Origin: Sorex araneus
Lineage: Eukaryota; Chordata; Mammalia; Eulipotyphla; Soricidae
Assembly (NCBI RefSeq): GCF_027595985.1
Contig: NC_073303.1
Location: forward strand, 19,166,770-19,230,769
DNA: 64,000 nt
Direction of reading: 5' to 3'
A program made the translations under genes and the position numbers. A model generated the notes under the pieces. The model had not been told where the DNA came from, did no database searches, and saw only the letters and a list, made by a program, of their open reading frames with translations. Numbering within the stretch: position 1 is the stretch's first letter; each line of letters begins with the position of its first letter. Below are positions 44,155 through 55,588 of the stretch, piece by piece.

Positions 44155-44245
44155 CTTCATTCATTCTCTTTCATTCATCCATTCAGACATTCACTCATTC
44201 ATCATACAGCGGATACGTGTTCCTTAACCTTGGGCAAGGCTTTGT
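44155..44245 (-). repeat. Possible L2/MIR 3' end
   Basis: TTCATTCATTCTCTTTCATTC and similar units before CAGCGGATACGTGTTCC resemble the 3' end of L2 in minus orientation, just after exon 2. Could equally be a simple (ATTC)n repeat. Confidence 0.4.
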
Positions 44246-44886
44246 GGCCCAATGAAAACTGAAATGGACATACGTTTGATATGTAAATAGAAGTTTAGTG
44301 AAAAGCCTCAGTGGAACTGTGCACACCTCGAACGTTATTCCCCCCTGCCTCTTAGACTTTCCCCGCCCCTCCCCTTAAACTGGTATGCTAATGACCGTGC
44401 TTGTCCATGACTGTCCCTCCAGTTGCATGTTGATAGTAATATGTGCCACATGACAGTTAGACTCTGGCTCAATTACTATTCAGTCCATGCCCATTTTCAC
44501 CTGATATTCCTATGATTACCAGCATGTGTTTATCAGATGATTAGTTAAGGATCCCCAGCGGGGAAAAAAAGATCGACAGTAGCAGGCTCCAGTGCAGGGG
44601 GGAGACTCAGCTCTTAATTTGATTGAAGGGATGACCTTTGCGTGTGCTGGCCTCCCTCTGAGTCGTGTTGAATAAACACCCGGCCTGCCTTTGGAGCTGC
44701 CCGGTTATCTCGGTAGTTCTCATAAAACAAAATACCAACGTGGATGTTCTGAAAGTTGAGATTGCCGTGCACAGACTTGAAGGAGGAATGCTTTTCTTTC
44801 TTTCTTTCTTTCTTATTTTTTTTTAAAGCCCTTTGTTCTGTTTTTCCTTTCGGATCTCCTCGCCTGCGCTCCCCACCCCATCCCAG

Positions 44887-45006
44887 GAGCAGCGCGCGTG
44901 GCCAGTCTCCAGGGCGTCCCCTGCCAGCTGCAGCTCAGCCGGTCATCCTTGTCCCCCAGGGTCCTCCTCGGCCAGTGTCACCCCAGGGAAGTGCATCATG
45001 TATCAG
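44887..45006 (+). other. ATXN1: Non-coding exon 3 (5' UTR)
   Basis: The 120-base exon lies between an acceptor CCATCCCAG (AG at 44885-44886) behind a long polypyrimidine tract, and a donor ATCAG|GTGAGA (GT at 45007). Its start GAGCA, the internal GTCATCCTTGT and the end GGGAAGTGCATCA agree with the segment of human ATXN1 5' UTR that follows exon 2, as I recall it, although the middle is more GC-rich here. The frame opened by the ATG of exon 2 has no stop in this exon. A second ATG (44998-45000) lies six bases before the donor in another frame. Confidence 0.68.
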
Positions 45007-47615
45007 GTGAGACTTTTGCGACATTCCTTGCTTTGCACACGAGGCTTAAAATAATCCGCCGAAGGGGACTAGCCAACGAAAGCTCTGCCTGATCACCGGG
45101 TGGACCCTTCATTGGAATTGTCTTTGCAAACCCGATGCCGTGGAAGATTGAGAAATTGCTCAGTGAGGACTTTTTTTTTTTTCCAAGAGCTCAGACCAAG
45201 TTGTCTGTGCTCCCATGTATTTGGCTAGTGTCTGCTTCTGGCTCGTGCTGGCCAGTGAGTGCTGGGGCCCTGCAGCCTGCTCATTTGGACGGTCACCTCT
45301 CAGGCCTCTGTCTACCTACAATCACAGCTTTCGCATTTTAGGTTTTCCTTGTAACAGGAGCTGTGTGTGTGTATATGTATGGGCTGGGGGCGGGTGTCGG
45401 GGAGGGGACAGAAGCCTGTTTGTTCAGTGGCCGTTGGTATTTGTCGAAGCTTGAATTTCTTTGTGTCTGTTTGGATTTTACAACTTCCTGATTTCCTCAC
45501 GTACAGTAAGTTTTTCTGGCCCGGAGAACCGTGCAGACACGGGGTGTGTGGAGGGCTGATGACTCATGGTTCTCTACTGAGGCGAGGACCGAGCAGCCGG
45601 CTGCCGAGAGGAAATGGGGAGCGATGGAAGTGCCGCCTAGGCGCGCGGGGAACGCAGGTGTAGACAACCCAGGGAGCTTGTGAAAGCGGAGCAGCCTCCT
45701 CCGAACCAGGGAACTAGACTTCTGCTGAGGTTCTCACGCCCAGCGGGGCACAGGGGGGCTTCAAAGGGCAGACTCGCCCCTGGAGAGCTTCAGTGAACAG
45801 ACTTGGGGCTCTCCCTTGTACCTCCTGAGTCAAAACCCAGCTGGCCACAGCAGACCTGAGGGAATATCCAGGGCACAGGTGCTGGGGGTGGTCTCCGGGC
45901 AGCTCTTCCTGTCTCCGGTTGCATTTCTACCCAGGGAGAGTCCGCTTTCGCCCCACCTCTCCTGCAAAACTCTGGCATGGCCAACACACTTCTTAAGGGG
46001 TGGGTGTTTGCTTTCTCAAAACCTGCATTTCAACACGGACTCACCAGATTTCTGGCCGTCTAGAACTCTGTGTGTCTAAAATCAAGTCTTCAGTGAGGGG
46101 TCGTCAGTCCCACGGCCTCTGAGCCAAGAGGAAGGGTCTGGTACCAGTCTTAGCTGACTTTCATTTCTAAAGCTGACCCTGGGGTCCTGGGGGTCCCATA
46201 GCCTTTATGGATAAGGAACAAGTGGCAGGGTGTTCCTCTAAGGCTGCCGTGACGATGGAATGATGGGTGTTCTCAGAGTACCTGGACTCTGGTTGTGGGC
46301 CAAGGAGCTTCTGTGCTGTCTGTCATTGCGAGTGGGTCACTGAGCTTTTTGACAACCGTGCTGGTGCTGTAATGGTCGCTGCCCCACCACACACAACCAG
46401 CAATAAGTCAACGCCCCTGTACCTTGGTCTTGTATAGATGTTTGTAGCTCTGCAAAGCAAATGAGTCTTATATTTATTTTTCTGAATCTTATGTTTGCCC
46501 AAGCGGTCTGATGTTGGTGGGACGGCTGATGAAGCCACTTTTTCCTATGGTCTGAAGATGAACTGTGAGTGGCATGCCTCTGTGAAGAGCGTTGTGGTCC
46601 GAGTTGAAAGAAACAAACAAAAATCGGAGTGTCTGAAAGATTGGGACCCCAGGAAGGGGAGTGAGAAAGGTCTTTTTTTAAGGGTGTGTGTCGGGGGTGG
46701 GGGGGCTGGGTGGGTAGGCAGGCAGAAAGTTGCCATCAGCATTCTATCCTTGTGAAACGTGGAACTGGGAACTTGATCTTTCATTGGCTGTGGATTAGGG
46801 AGGTGTGCAGTAAAAGGAGGTTGAGTTACTCGGGGGGAGTTAGAGGCAAAACTAAATAAGTGTCCTTAGCTCCCCTGATGTCAGAGGGAGAGAGAGAGAG
46901 AGAGAGTTATGGCTGTTTATTTTTATCTTATCGTTTATAGGCAAGGCAGGATATCCTCACATTGGAGCTTTTGGGGAACTGGTGTGCTGGCCCACGTGGT
47001 TAACAAACCACTTTTTTATCCCCCAGACCTGTAGTATTGAAGAATTATTATTTTTTTGAAGAATTATTTGTATCTGGGGAATTTATGGTAAAGGAACTGG
47101 CAGCAAAATACTCCGTCTCGTGGTCTGTCTGTGCAGTTCATTGGAAGAGAATCTGAATTTGTGGCGTGCTCCGAAGTCTGTCTCATGATCGCATCCAGAG
47201 CAAGTTTAGAAGCCGTAGGCCTAAACAGCTCCGCATAAATAATGGCCTCAGAATTGATGACTCACTGTGGGCAGGGAAATGGTTATCATTTATGTTGTAC
47301 TCTTAAATCCATTCTTTAAAAAAAAAAAAGAGAGATAGCCTGATGACTATGATTTCTGTTCTGGATGTGTTTTTAGCGTGATAAGGCAAAGTTACACCCT
47401 GACTTGAGCACCCGTGCTCTCGATGTGAAGGAATGGTGTGTTCATTTGTTCGTAGGAGTTTTCAAACTTGGCACCTTGGGGATGCCAGCGAGGATGAGCC
47501 CCTGCAGGTGGTAGCCCCCGTGGTCAGGGTGCAGACAGAGGTTAGGCGCCAGAATAATACGAAGCAGAAAGGGGAGGCTGGTGCTTCCATGGGGCGAATG
47601 CTAACCCATTAAGAA
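45007..47615. other. Single-copy intron DNA
   Basis: No interspersed repeat recognised for 2.6 kb; contains a (GA)11 at about 46884-46906. Several stretches of mixed composition suggest regulatory DNA, but no exon is supported. Confidence 0.4.
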
Positions 47616-47619
47616 TTTT

Positions 47620-47775
47620 GAAGAAGGGCGCTAGAGAGATACAGCAGGTCAGGCGCTTGCCTTTCATGCAGGCGATTGGGGTTTGCTCCTTGGCACCCAT
47701 TGTGGTTCCTGAGCACTGTCAGGAGAGATCCCCAAGCACAGAGCGAGGAGTAAGCCCTACAGAACAAGATTCCGA
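47620..47775 (+). repeat. Old tRNA-type SINE
   Basis: GGGCGCTAGAGAGATACAGC head, GGCGCTTGCCTTTCATGC, GTTCCTGAGCACTGTCAGGAG. Box B is degraded (GGGGTTTGCTCC). Confidence 0.75.
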
Positions 47776-49310
47776 GTGGGATGCAGAGAAAAGACGGAGG
47801 AGGAGGACAGATCATTTGAATCGAGAGCCCTTCAGACTGGTTAGCGTTTCTGTGTGAAAGAGAGGAGGAGAAAGATCATGAAGCAGTTTGCCGAGCTAGG
47901 ACAGAACCAGCACAAGCCAGGTGTGGGACCGATGTGGCCTTTCTGGCGAGACTCTGGTGTTCTTGGGGATGTGTGTGACTGGGGTCAGGTAAATGAAAGT
48001 GCAGGAATGAAACGGATGAGGAGCCACCTCAGCGATCCATTTGGGAAAGTCATCAGCCTTTAAAGTATTCTTTGAGATTGGGGCCTGGGGTTCTGATGCC
48101 CGGCAGAAAATTTGCCAGGCAGGAGAAGGGCGGCTGCCTTTCAGCCAGCGTGGATTTCTCAGAGAGCCCTCGCGTGTTCTGGAGGGCAGATGGGGCAGGT
48201 GTTCGGCTACCTCAGGGACATCTCCAGAAGCAGAGCTACCTCAGACACGCATTGCCGAACCGAACGGCAGCTCAATGAAATCTTGCCGAAACCTTTCTTC
48301 TTTTGAGACCTTAAAAAAAAAATAAATTGGAGCTTGAGCTAATTTTAGCTAAATCTAATATGTGTATGTATGAAAATGAATGCTGCTTTTGAAATTCAGT
48401 GCATGCAGTATCTCTTTTCATTTAAACAAATGATCCCTCGGTTTCTCTCTCAACAGTTTTATCAAGGTTTTCAGTGGAGCCCTGTACGTATTAGCAACAA
48501 TTCCAGCTCTGCCTTTGATCTTTTTCCACTGTTGATTTATTCATCTCATGTGCTAGGCGGAAATCACCTTGCGCCAAATTCTTGACTCTGGAGCAATTGT
48601 TCACTTGTGGCTTTGTACTTTGACAAATCATGATAATGTGGGGGTGCTCTGTAACTGTTGGAGGCTTCATGTCGATTCTATTTAAAAAAAAAAAGCTTTG
48701 GTTAGTAGCAATACATATATCGAGGTAATGGTGGGTCCAGAGATTATTTTCAGGGGTCCCATTTCACCCTCTTTAGAAAGTATGTAACCACAATGCTCTG
48801 TCCCACCCCAAGTACCAATATCCCTGACCGTTTCAGTCCCTCCCCCCACCTTCTTTGGCATTCCTCGATTTTCTAACGACTTGAACTCCCATTTATGCCT
48901 TACAGAAAATAAAGAGGTGAGCCGGGACTCTGGGGAGAAAGAGCCTCAGGCACAAAAATCCAGCTGAGGGGAGGCTGGTTGATCTTTTAGTGGGGCATCT
49001 CATATCACTGGACGGGAGACGTCTGAGGGCCCCGGAAGGTGGTTTTCGGACCCGAGTGACCTTTAGAGGAGCCGTTTGTATTTCCCAGAATGCCTCGGTC
49101 TGGGGTAGTGCTCGAACTCGCCTTTCCCGAGCAGACAAGGAAGGCGGGACTGGACTGAGAAGGACAGGAAAAAGCTCTCTAGAACCCCGCATTCTGCCCG
49201 CGACTATCTCAGGCGCATCTCTGGTGAGTGGCCTTGACACCCGCTGGGCCAGAGGGACAGAAGGAGAGGAACTGTGCATTAACTTGCTTCGTCCTGACTC
49301 TGTTCTTCGA
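47776..49310. other. Single-copy intron DNA with a GC-richer patch
   Basis: 48990-49260 is GC-richer and CpG-retaining; it holds TTTCCCAGAATGC at 49081-49093, resembling the ZNF143 (Staf) site. No exon supported. Confidence 0.4.
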
Positions 49311-49311
49311 G

Positions 49312-49385
49312 CTCAGTTAGTCCGTTTCACAGAGCAGGAAACCGAGGTGCAGAGACGCTCTACCCCTTCAAGGTATCTAGCTACA
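49312..49385 (-). repeat. Possible MIR fragment
   Basis: CAGAGCAGGAAACCGAGGTGC resembles the complement of the MIR CCTCAGTTTCCTCATCTG motif. Confidence 0.45.
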
Positions 49386-49431
49386 GCGGGGAGAATCAGG
49401 CTGGCTTGCCAGCTGTTTCCACCACCTCCAC

Positions 49432-49612
49432 TTTTTTTTTTTTTTTTTGCTTTTTGGGTCACACCTGCCTATGCACAGGGGTTACTCCTGGCTCTGCACT
49501 CAGGAATTACTCCTGGCGGTGCTCAGGGGACCATATGGGATGCTGGGATTTGAACCCGGGTCAGCCGCGTGCAAGGCAAACGCCCTACCCGCTGTGCTAT
49601 CGCTCCAGCCCC
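49432..49612 (-). repeat. SINE family A, full length
   Basis: T16 tract, ACACCTGCCTATGCACAGGG, then near-consensus to ATCGCTCCAGCCCC. First full SINE after the 5' exons. Confidence 0.96.
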
Positions 49613-49742
49613 TTTTCTTTTTTTTTTGGCCCAAAACTTTTATTGCTCGAGTGGCTACTCTAGGTCTGTGGTGCAGGGTCTCCCCGGCAGTGCTCCAGGG
49701 GACCATACAGTGCTCTGCCTTTGAGCTACCTCTTGTCCCCCC
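49613..49742 (-). repeat. Old SINE remnant
   Basis: GGTCTCCCCGGCAGTGCTCC, GGGGACCATACAGTGCTC and TTTGAGCTACCTCTTG, minus orientation. Confidence 0.5.
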
Positions 49743-49744
49743 AC

Positions 49745-51535
49745 CCACAACCTGCACTTGTCACTGTCACCACGCTTGCCTGGTCCACAGGAAGCTGAGA
49801 GTGGGGGCTGAGGGCAGGGGGCGCCCAGAGCAACGGGGAGGGAGCCCCGTGGCTCACACAGAGGGGTGGCAGGGTCAGGGCCTGGGCGGTGAGCCTTCCA
49901 GCCTGCCCTGGCAACGCCGGCAGCTCTGCCCCGTGGTGTTTCCTACCTGCCCCGAGATTCCTGTGCGCTCTCAATAATTATTAATGGGAGAAAATGATGA
50001 CCGCGGCAACAGCACGCTTATCTGGGATGCGGGGACTCGGGCTTGGGTTGAGCTCCCGGAGTGGGGCATCCACCACCGTCCCCGCAAGACGATGAACTTT
50101 TGACTCTTCAAAGCCCTTCACTGGGTCATTGCTCAGCTCGCTAGATCTGGCAGATAGGCACCATGTATCTCCCCAGCTGGTGGGGTGGTGAGGCGGCGCC
50201 GAGTGCAGGCGCCTAGAACAGAGTGTGCAAGGCCAAGGTGAGGCCGGCCAGGGGTGCAGGGCGCCCGGGCGGCCCATCCCTCCCCCACCCTTGCCCCTTT
50301 CCTGATTTTTTTTTTTTTCTGGAGCGGTGGTGGCTAGGCTCTGTCGCCTCTTGCTGAAGGTCCCTTTTCTCTTCGCCTGCTTAGGGCTGGCCCCTGTGTC
50401 TGTCTTGGGTTGCCCGGAAATCTGCCAGGATCTCTGAACACGTCTCCAGGGGAAACCGTCTCCCGCGGGGCTCCCAGAGGCGGCCGGGGCAAGGCGGGTG
50501 GTGGGTGGTGGCTTGCTGCTTTACTACGCTCACGTTCCCCTGGCAGCCCCTGCCCGCAGCCCGGCGGTGATCCTGTGTGATGCGTTTTTATTTACAGATT
50601 AGGCAGCTCCGGCTCTGACATATGACTAACCGGGAAGCTCCGCCCTCCTCCGGTTGTATGTCATCTGCTTGGGAGAAGCTAATTGCTCTGCAATTCCCCT
50701 TTGGTAATTCCCTCTTTATTTTCTGATGAGTTACTTACAGCGATGGGCTTGTCCAGCAGAGCATTGGGTTCCATGTGCGCCCCAGAAACTCCACTCGAGG
50801 CCTGCGGGGGGGAGGGGAGGGGGGAGGATATGTTTCTTTCTTTTTTTTTTTCCTTTTTTTTTCTGAGATTTCTGTTTAGCTTTCCTGCAGGAACACTGAA
50901 ATCATTATATGGCCTGTTAATATTTCACTCAATCCCGAGTTAAACACCGAGCGGAGGGCAGCGTTCCCCGAGAAATCAGAACCGGGTTGCTTCTGTAAAA
51001 TGCGCCCCAGTGCCTTGGAACATTTATTAAAAAGGAACTTAATATTTATAGGATGGTTAATGTGCTTTTTAAAACGTGCTTTACCACGGAGTCGCTCTCT
51101 CCGGGGGAGCCGGGGTAGGGGAAGGACGAGATGGTGCTCTGTATTTCTCTCTCTGGGGCGGGGGCCCGGGGAGCCCCTCTGTCGCTCCTTCATGTCACCA
51201 CCTCCAGTGACCCTGATGGCTGGAGTGGCAGCATCATGGCTCTCGGCCTTCTCTCCCTGCAGTTCCGTGAATAAATTGCCGCCCCCGCCCCCCCCCCCCC
51301 CCCGGCCTTGGCTCTGTCAAACATCATTTACTGTTGTTTGACTTTGTTAGGTTTGGTGTTTAATGAGAAGTTACATTTTTTAGCGATTATCATGTCATTA
51401 CTTATCGAGGACATCAGGAGGAGTGCCTCAGATCATTTATCAGCCCATCTATGTGAGTTTCATGCCCTGACACTTCCTCTGCTCTTTCGAATGGTCCTGC
51501 CACAAGATTTTAGCTGCTTCAGGGCTGGCGAGGGT
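49745..51535. other. Single-copy intron DNA
   Basis: GC-rich to about 50.6 kb, then AT-rich unique-looking sequence (50.6-51.1 kb) and a C17 run at about 51288-51304. No repeat family or exon recognised. Confidence 0.4.
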
Positions 51536-51542
51536 GCTAGGA

Positions 51543-51807
51543 GGTGTATCACTGTATCGCTGTCATCCCATTGTTTATTGACTTACTCGAGCAGGCTCCA
51601 GTAAGTAACATCTCTGTTCCTCCCAACCCTGAGAGCTTAGCAGCCTCTCCTTACTCGTCTTCCCCAATGATTGGAGGCTCTTTCATGGTCAGGGGAATGA
51701 GGCCCATTGTTACTGTTTTTGGCATATCAAATACGCCACGGGTAGTAGCTTGTCAGGCTCTGCCTGTGCATACGGGATACTCTCTGTAGCTTGCTGGGAT
51801 TTCCGAG

Positions 51808-51812
<5 letters not shown>
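51543..51812 (-). repeat. SINE family B, long variant, head replaced by (TG)n
   Basis: Tail TATCACTGTATCGCTGTC at left, body to CCAGTAAGTAACATCTCTG, then about 95 bases not found in other copies (51618-51712, with CCTGAGAGCTTAGCAGCC and GATTGGAGGCTC), then the usual TACTGTTTTTGGCATATC body. The copy stops at TTTCCGAGAGG and a TG tract takes the place of the head. Confidence 0.85.

Positions 51813-51843
<31 letters not shown>
51812..51843. repeat. (TG)n microsatellite
   Basis: About 16 TG units beginning exactly where the SINE body breaks off. Confidence 0.93.
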
Positions 51844-51846
<3 letters not shown>

Positions 51847-52319
51847 ATTTGTTGCCTACTGTCTGAGCTCCATCAAATATGGTGTGGTAATAGCCAGGAG
51901 CTAGAATACAGAAAATTGTGGAATTTAAATATTTACATATATATGTATGTATATAATTTTTTGTTTTTTGCAAGGGCAGTGCTGAAGTTTTGTCCCACGT
52001 TGCAGTAACATCAAGGGTAGCATCAAGGGTCATATTCTGTTTTTAATTTGGAAGTCGGAATTGGAGGTGATGTCCTTTGGTTTTACCGGCAGGTGTAGGT
52101 TTCAGGCAATTCCCTTTTTTCTTTTGCATTTATGTTTGCAATTAGCGTATGCAGCATTTCCTTGTCTTATGGGTTCATTTATAAGCTCTTCATATGGATG
52201 TCTCTTGAGTCATTGCAACTTTAATTGTTTCTTGAGGCAGCCCGTGCAAATAGAAGAGGTGGCTTGTGCGCTTGTTTTGTTTGGCTGTTTGCTTCGTTTC
52301 TTAGGCAGGTGAGGAGGGA

Positions 52320-52460
52320 GGAGGCAGTACTGAACGAGGTCACAAGCTGGAGCTTTGAAGTCGGGGGAAAGGAGGTTTGAATTCTCAGTGGACCCAGTCA
52401 ATTCTCATCTGTAAAATGGGACAGTGATAACAAAACAGTGCCTCATAAGATTGTTGAATC
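52320..52460 (+). repeat. MIR element
   Basis: GGAGCTTTGAAGTC, GGTTTGAATTCTCAG, ATTCTCATCTGTAAAATGGG, then AACAGTGCCTCATAAGATTG and TTGAATC follow MIR closely in plus orientation. Confidence 0.8.
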
Positions 52461-52910
52461 AAGCAAGCATTCATTTGCTGTTTCATCTAGTCTGTATGGT
52501 AGGATTATAATTACACAAATCATTTTTCAGAAAAGAAGGGGAAGTGATGAATTTCCAGAATCAATGCTCTGTGATGATGAAGTCTCATGCTATTGTGTCT
52601 ATACTCTCAGTAGCGTGTCCAGCTATCCGGGAGCTGGACACGAAGGGTAAAGGGGGAAAATGAACACAAAGGAAAGAGCATTGGAAGTACTGCAGGGAAG
52701 AATTAGGGTAGGTGGTGTCCTGGCACCCCTGGGGGGGTCAGGCTTTCATTCCAAGTTGGATCCTTGTCATTTGGGAAAGTCTTGACTGATCTGGGCATCT
52801 CCCCTGGGTAGATCGGTTCCCTAGAAGAGGGTGTTGGCTGCTGGGTGAAGGAGAGAAACACAACATTTCAAACACCTGTTGCCTCTGCATTAATTAGAGC
52901 CCCTTGATAT

Positions 52911-53089
52911 ATTTTTTTTTTTTTTGCTTTTTGAGTCACACCCAGCGATGCTTAGGGGTTACTCCTGGCTTTGCACTCAGGAGTTACTCCTGGTGGTGCT
53001 TGGGGGACCATATGGGATGCCGGGGATCAAACCCGGGTCGGCCGCGTGCAAGGCAAACGCCCCACCCGCTGTGCTATTGCTCCAGCCCC
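52911..53089 (-). repeat. SINE family A, full length
   Basis: T14 tract, GAGTCACACCCAGCGATGC, box B complement GGGGATCAAACCCGG, end TATTGCTCCAGCCCC. Confidence 0.95.
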
Positions 53090-55325
53090 AATATTCATTT
53101 TTTAAGTCATAGTTGTGGCGCTGTCTTCCCAGCCAGCCTTGCTTGCTCCGATGTTCACAATGATACTTTTTCTGTCGAGCAGAAGTGAGTTTGGATGGAT
53201 GAGCTGGGTCTCTCTGTCCTTCCGTGGTTATGGCGGGGGCCGACCTGGAGGGCAGGGGGGAGATGAGGGGAGCTTGCATTCTGCACCCGCTGGCCAGCGG
53301 CCCGGCTCTGCCGGGAATACTTCTCATTCCCCTCTGCCCACAGCTCCCCGCGGGAACCATTCCCAGTTGACACCCCAGTGATTTCTATTGTCAGGGCTCC
53401 CTGTTTCCACGTCGCCTCCCGCCTGCTCCTCACGCTTTGGCCTTTCTCCACCCTGGGCCCGTGTCCCGGCTCTCCGTGCTCGCATGCTGCCTTTGGGCTT
53501 CTCCGTGGCTGACCCGTGGCGATCTCAGGAGCCCCGTGAGTGGAGCAGAGCTGGCTGCTTGGCAGCCTCCTTGCCTTGGGCCGGGAGGGACCAAAGAGGG
53601 GATCAGGCTTGGAGAGGTCCAGCTGCCCGTCTCGTCAAGGACCCTGGGCCGGGGTATACCCAGGGAATCCTGCAGGGAACTCCAGAGAGGCAGACCACCC
53701 CGCCTGGGGGTTCATTAACTCGACGGCAGGGACCCTGGCCCTTGCTGCTCCCCACGTTGGCGCACCCCTGAGGTCCGCTGGGGAACGGTGGTGGCCCACA
53801 CCTCCGCAGGGAGCTACGGGTGACCCTGGTCTCAGGATCTGAACCGGGGCGGGAATGCTTGGGGACATGAGAGGCCTCTTAAGCGCCCCCGATGAGGGGG
53901 CCTTGTGTTGGGTTCACGCCTGTCTCCTTGGAAGCCAAAATGAACATTTCTTACTCGAGACATCGATTCGCGCCTGTCATGCTCTGCGTTGTCACAGCCC
54001 TGGGGGAGAAGTCCAGACTCAGCAGGAAGGGTGGCGAGGTGGGGGGCGGGGGACCTTCTTGTTCCCCCCAGTTTGGTCACAGGCCATTGCCTCCGTATCA
54101 GGCCCTACTCACTCTTCTGTTCCAGCTTTTAGTTGTGCCGTTCGCTCACCTGGGCATCTGCCTTCCTTCCATCTGCCGAACCAATGCCCATCCTCAGAAC
54201 TCTCAGCTTAGAAATCTTTCCAGGGGACCTTCTGGGATTCCATGGGGCGCTGTCTGGTCTGGTTTCTGGAACTTTCGATCCCTTCCTATTCTTCTGGAAG
54301 CTTCTGAAAGCTCTTGCCCTTGCTCTTTCTTGCCACCCCCATCCCCATCTTCACACTTGTAATATAGTAGATCCGCAGTAAGTATAATTATTTCTCTTTC
54401 CGTGTGAATTTTAATTTTTTTATATGAATTGGATGTGATTCTATCTATGAATATAGACCAAGACTTAAAAATTTGCAATGCGGAACCAGCAAGAGCTAGT
54501 GAACCAGATAGCTGGAAAAAAATCTGTTTGGCAGGCTTCTCCATAGGCGTTACAGAGAATTGAAATAAAAACAAAAGCAGCCCAAACACCAGCTCAGGGA
54601 AGAAAGGATACGAAAGACAAAGTGATGAATTTCCAGAACCACCGCCCCAGGAAGATGGAGTCTTACGACATTGTACCTGTGCGTGTGTTCAGTCTTGAAA
54701 TTCAGTACAGGAAGTGAGCTTGGCTTTCTTCTGTCTAACACTATCTTGCTTCACCATTGAGAAAGCTCCTGCTGACCTCTGATCTGCTGAGGAGTCCTGG
54801 AGAAAGATGCCGTCTTCTCGACGGAGTGGGAAATTGGAGGTTCACCTCCTTCCTTCCGGTCTGGCTGGCTGTGACTCCGTGATCTCCTCTGTGTTCCTGC
54901 ACGTCCGCGCACCTGCCCAGGTGGAAGGACGCAGGGAGATCGTGTTTTGTGTGAGAGAGGAGGAGTGGAGCGTCTCACCCTGCTGATGCAGCTGGGGACG
55001 CCACTTCCAGGGTGGTTATTTGTGGCTTTTGAGATTAAACTAAAATATGCTTCTGACGGGAGGTGCTGAGAAGTGTAGCACAGGGAGCGTGGCCTTAGAA
55101 ACGGGGCTGGGGGCTCTCTATCAGAGTCGGGGCTCCCTTCTCGGAGTGCCTGCAGGCGCTTTCTCTCCTGCTCTGTTCCAGTAAGTTCCAGCTGAGGGCA
55201 GAAAAGACTCTGGATGGGTTTTCTTTGGATCGCGGTACTCAAGGCCTGGTGGCAGTCCACTTTTAAAGCAGCCTTGGCCACTGCTACCCAGACCCGTGAC
55301 AGATCTGACTCTTAAATTGTGACAT
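53090..55325. other. Intron DNA, no recognised feature
   Basis: GC-richer to about 54.3 kb, then mixed. Many overlapping open frames of 80-180 codons exist on both strands, none with a recognisable protein family, donor-acceptor frame or coding signature. Confidence 0.4.
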
Positions 55326-55327
55326 TT

Positions 55328-55473
55328 GTTTGTTTGGGGGGTCACAGCCAGCGGTGCTCAGGGCCTACTCCTGCCTCTGTGCTCAGGGATCTCTCCTGGG
55401 GTGCTGGGGGATGGAACCCAGTTGGCTGCACGCAAGGCAAGAGCCTTCTGCACTGTGCTGTCTATCCGGCCCC
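55328..55473 (-). repeat. Old tRNA-type SINE
   Basis: GGGGTCACAGCCAGCGGTGC, GGGGATGGAACCCAGTTGGC, end CTGTCTATCCGGCCCC. Confidence 0.8.
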
Positions 55474-55588
55474 AGGTTGTGAAACTTTGAGGGACATAGC
55501 CTTTGTGTAAGGAGCTATGCAAAGATGTTTCCCTCTGGTTACGGCCACCTTTCGTGTCAGCATATTTTTATAATAACTATAAATATAT

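Noticed and set aside
53388..53868. Overlapping 80-127 codon frames on both strands near 53.5 kb
   Set aside because: They are in GC-rich intron DNA, open in several frames at once, with no recognisable domain or splice signals.
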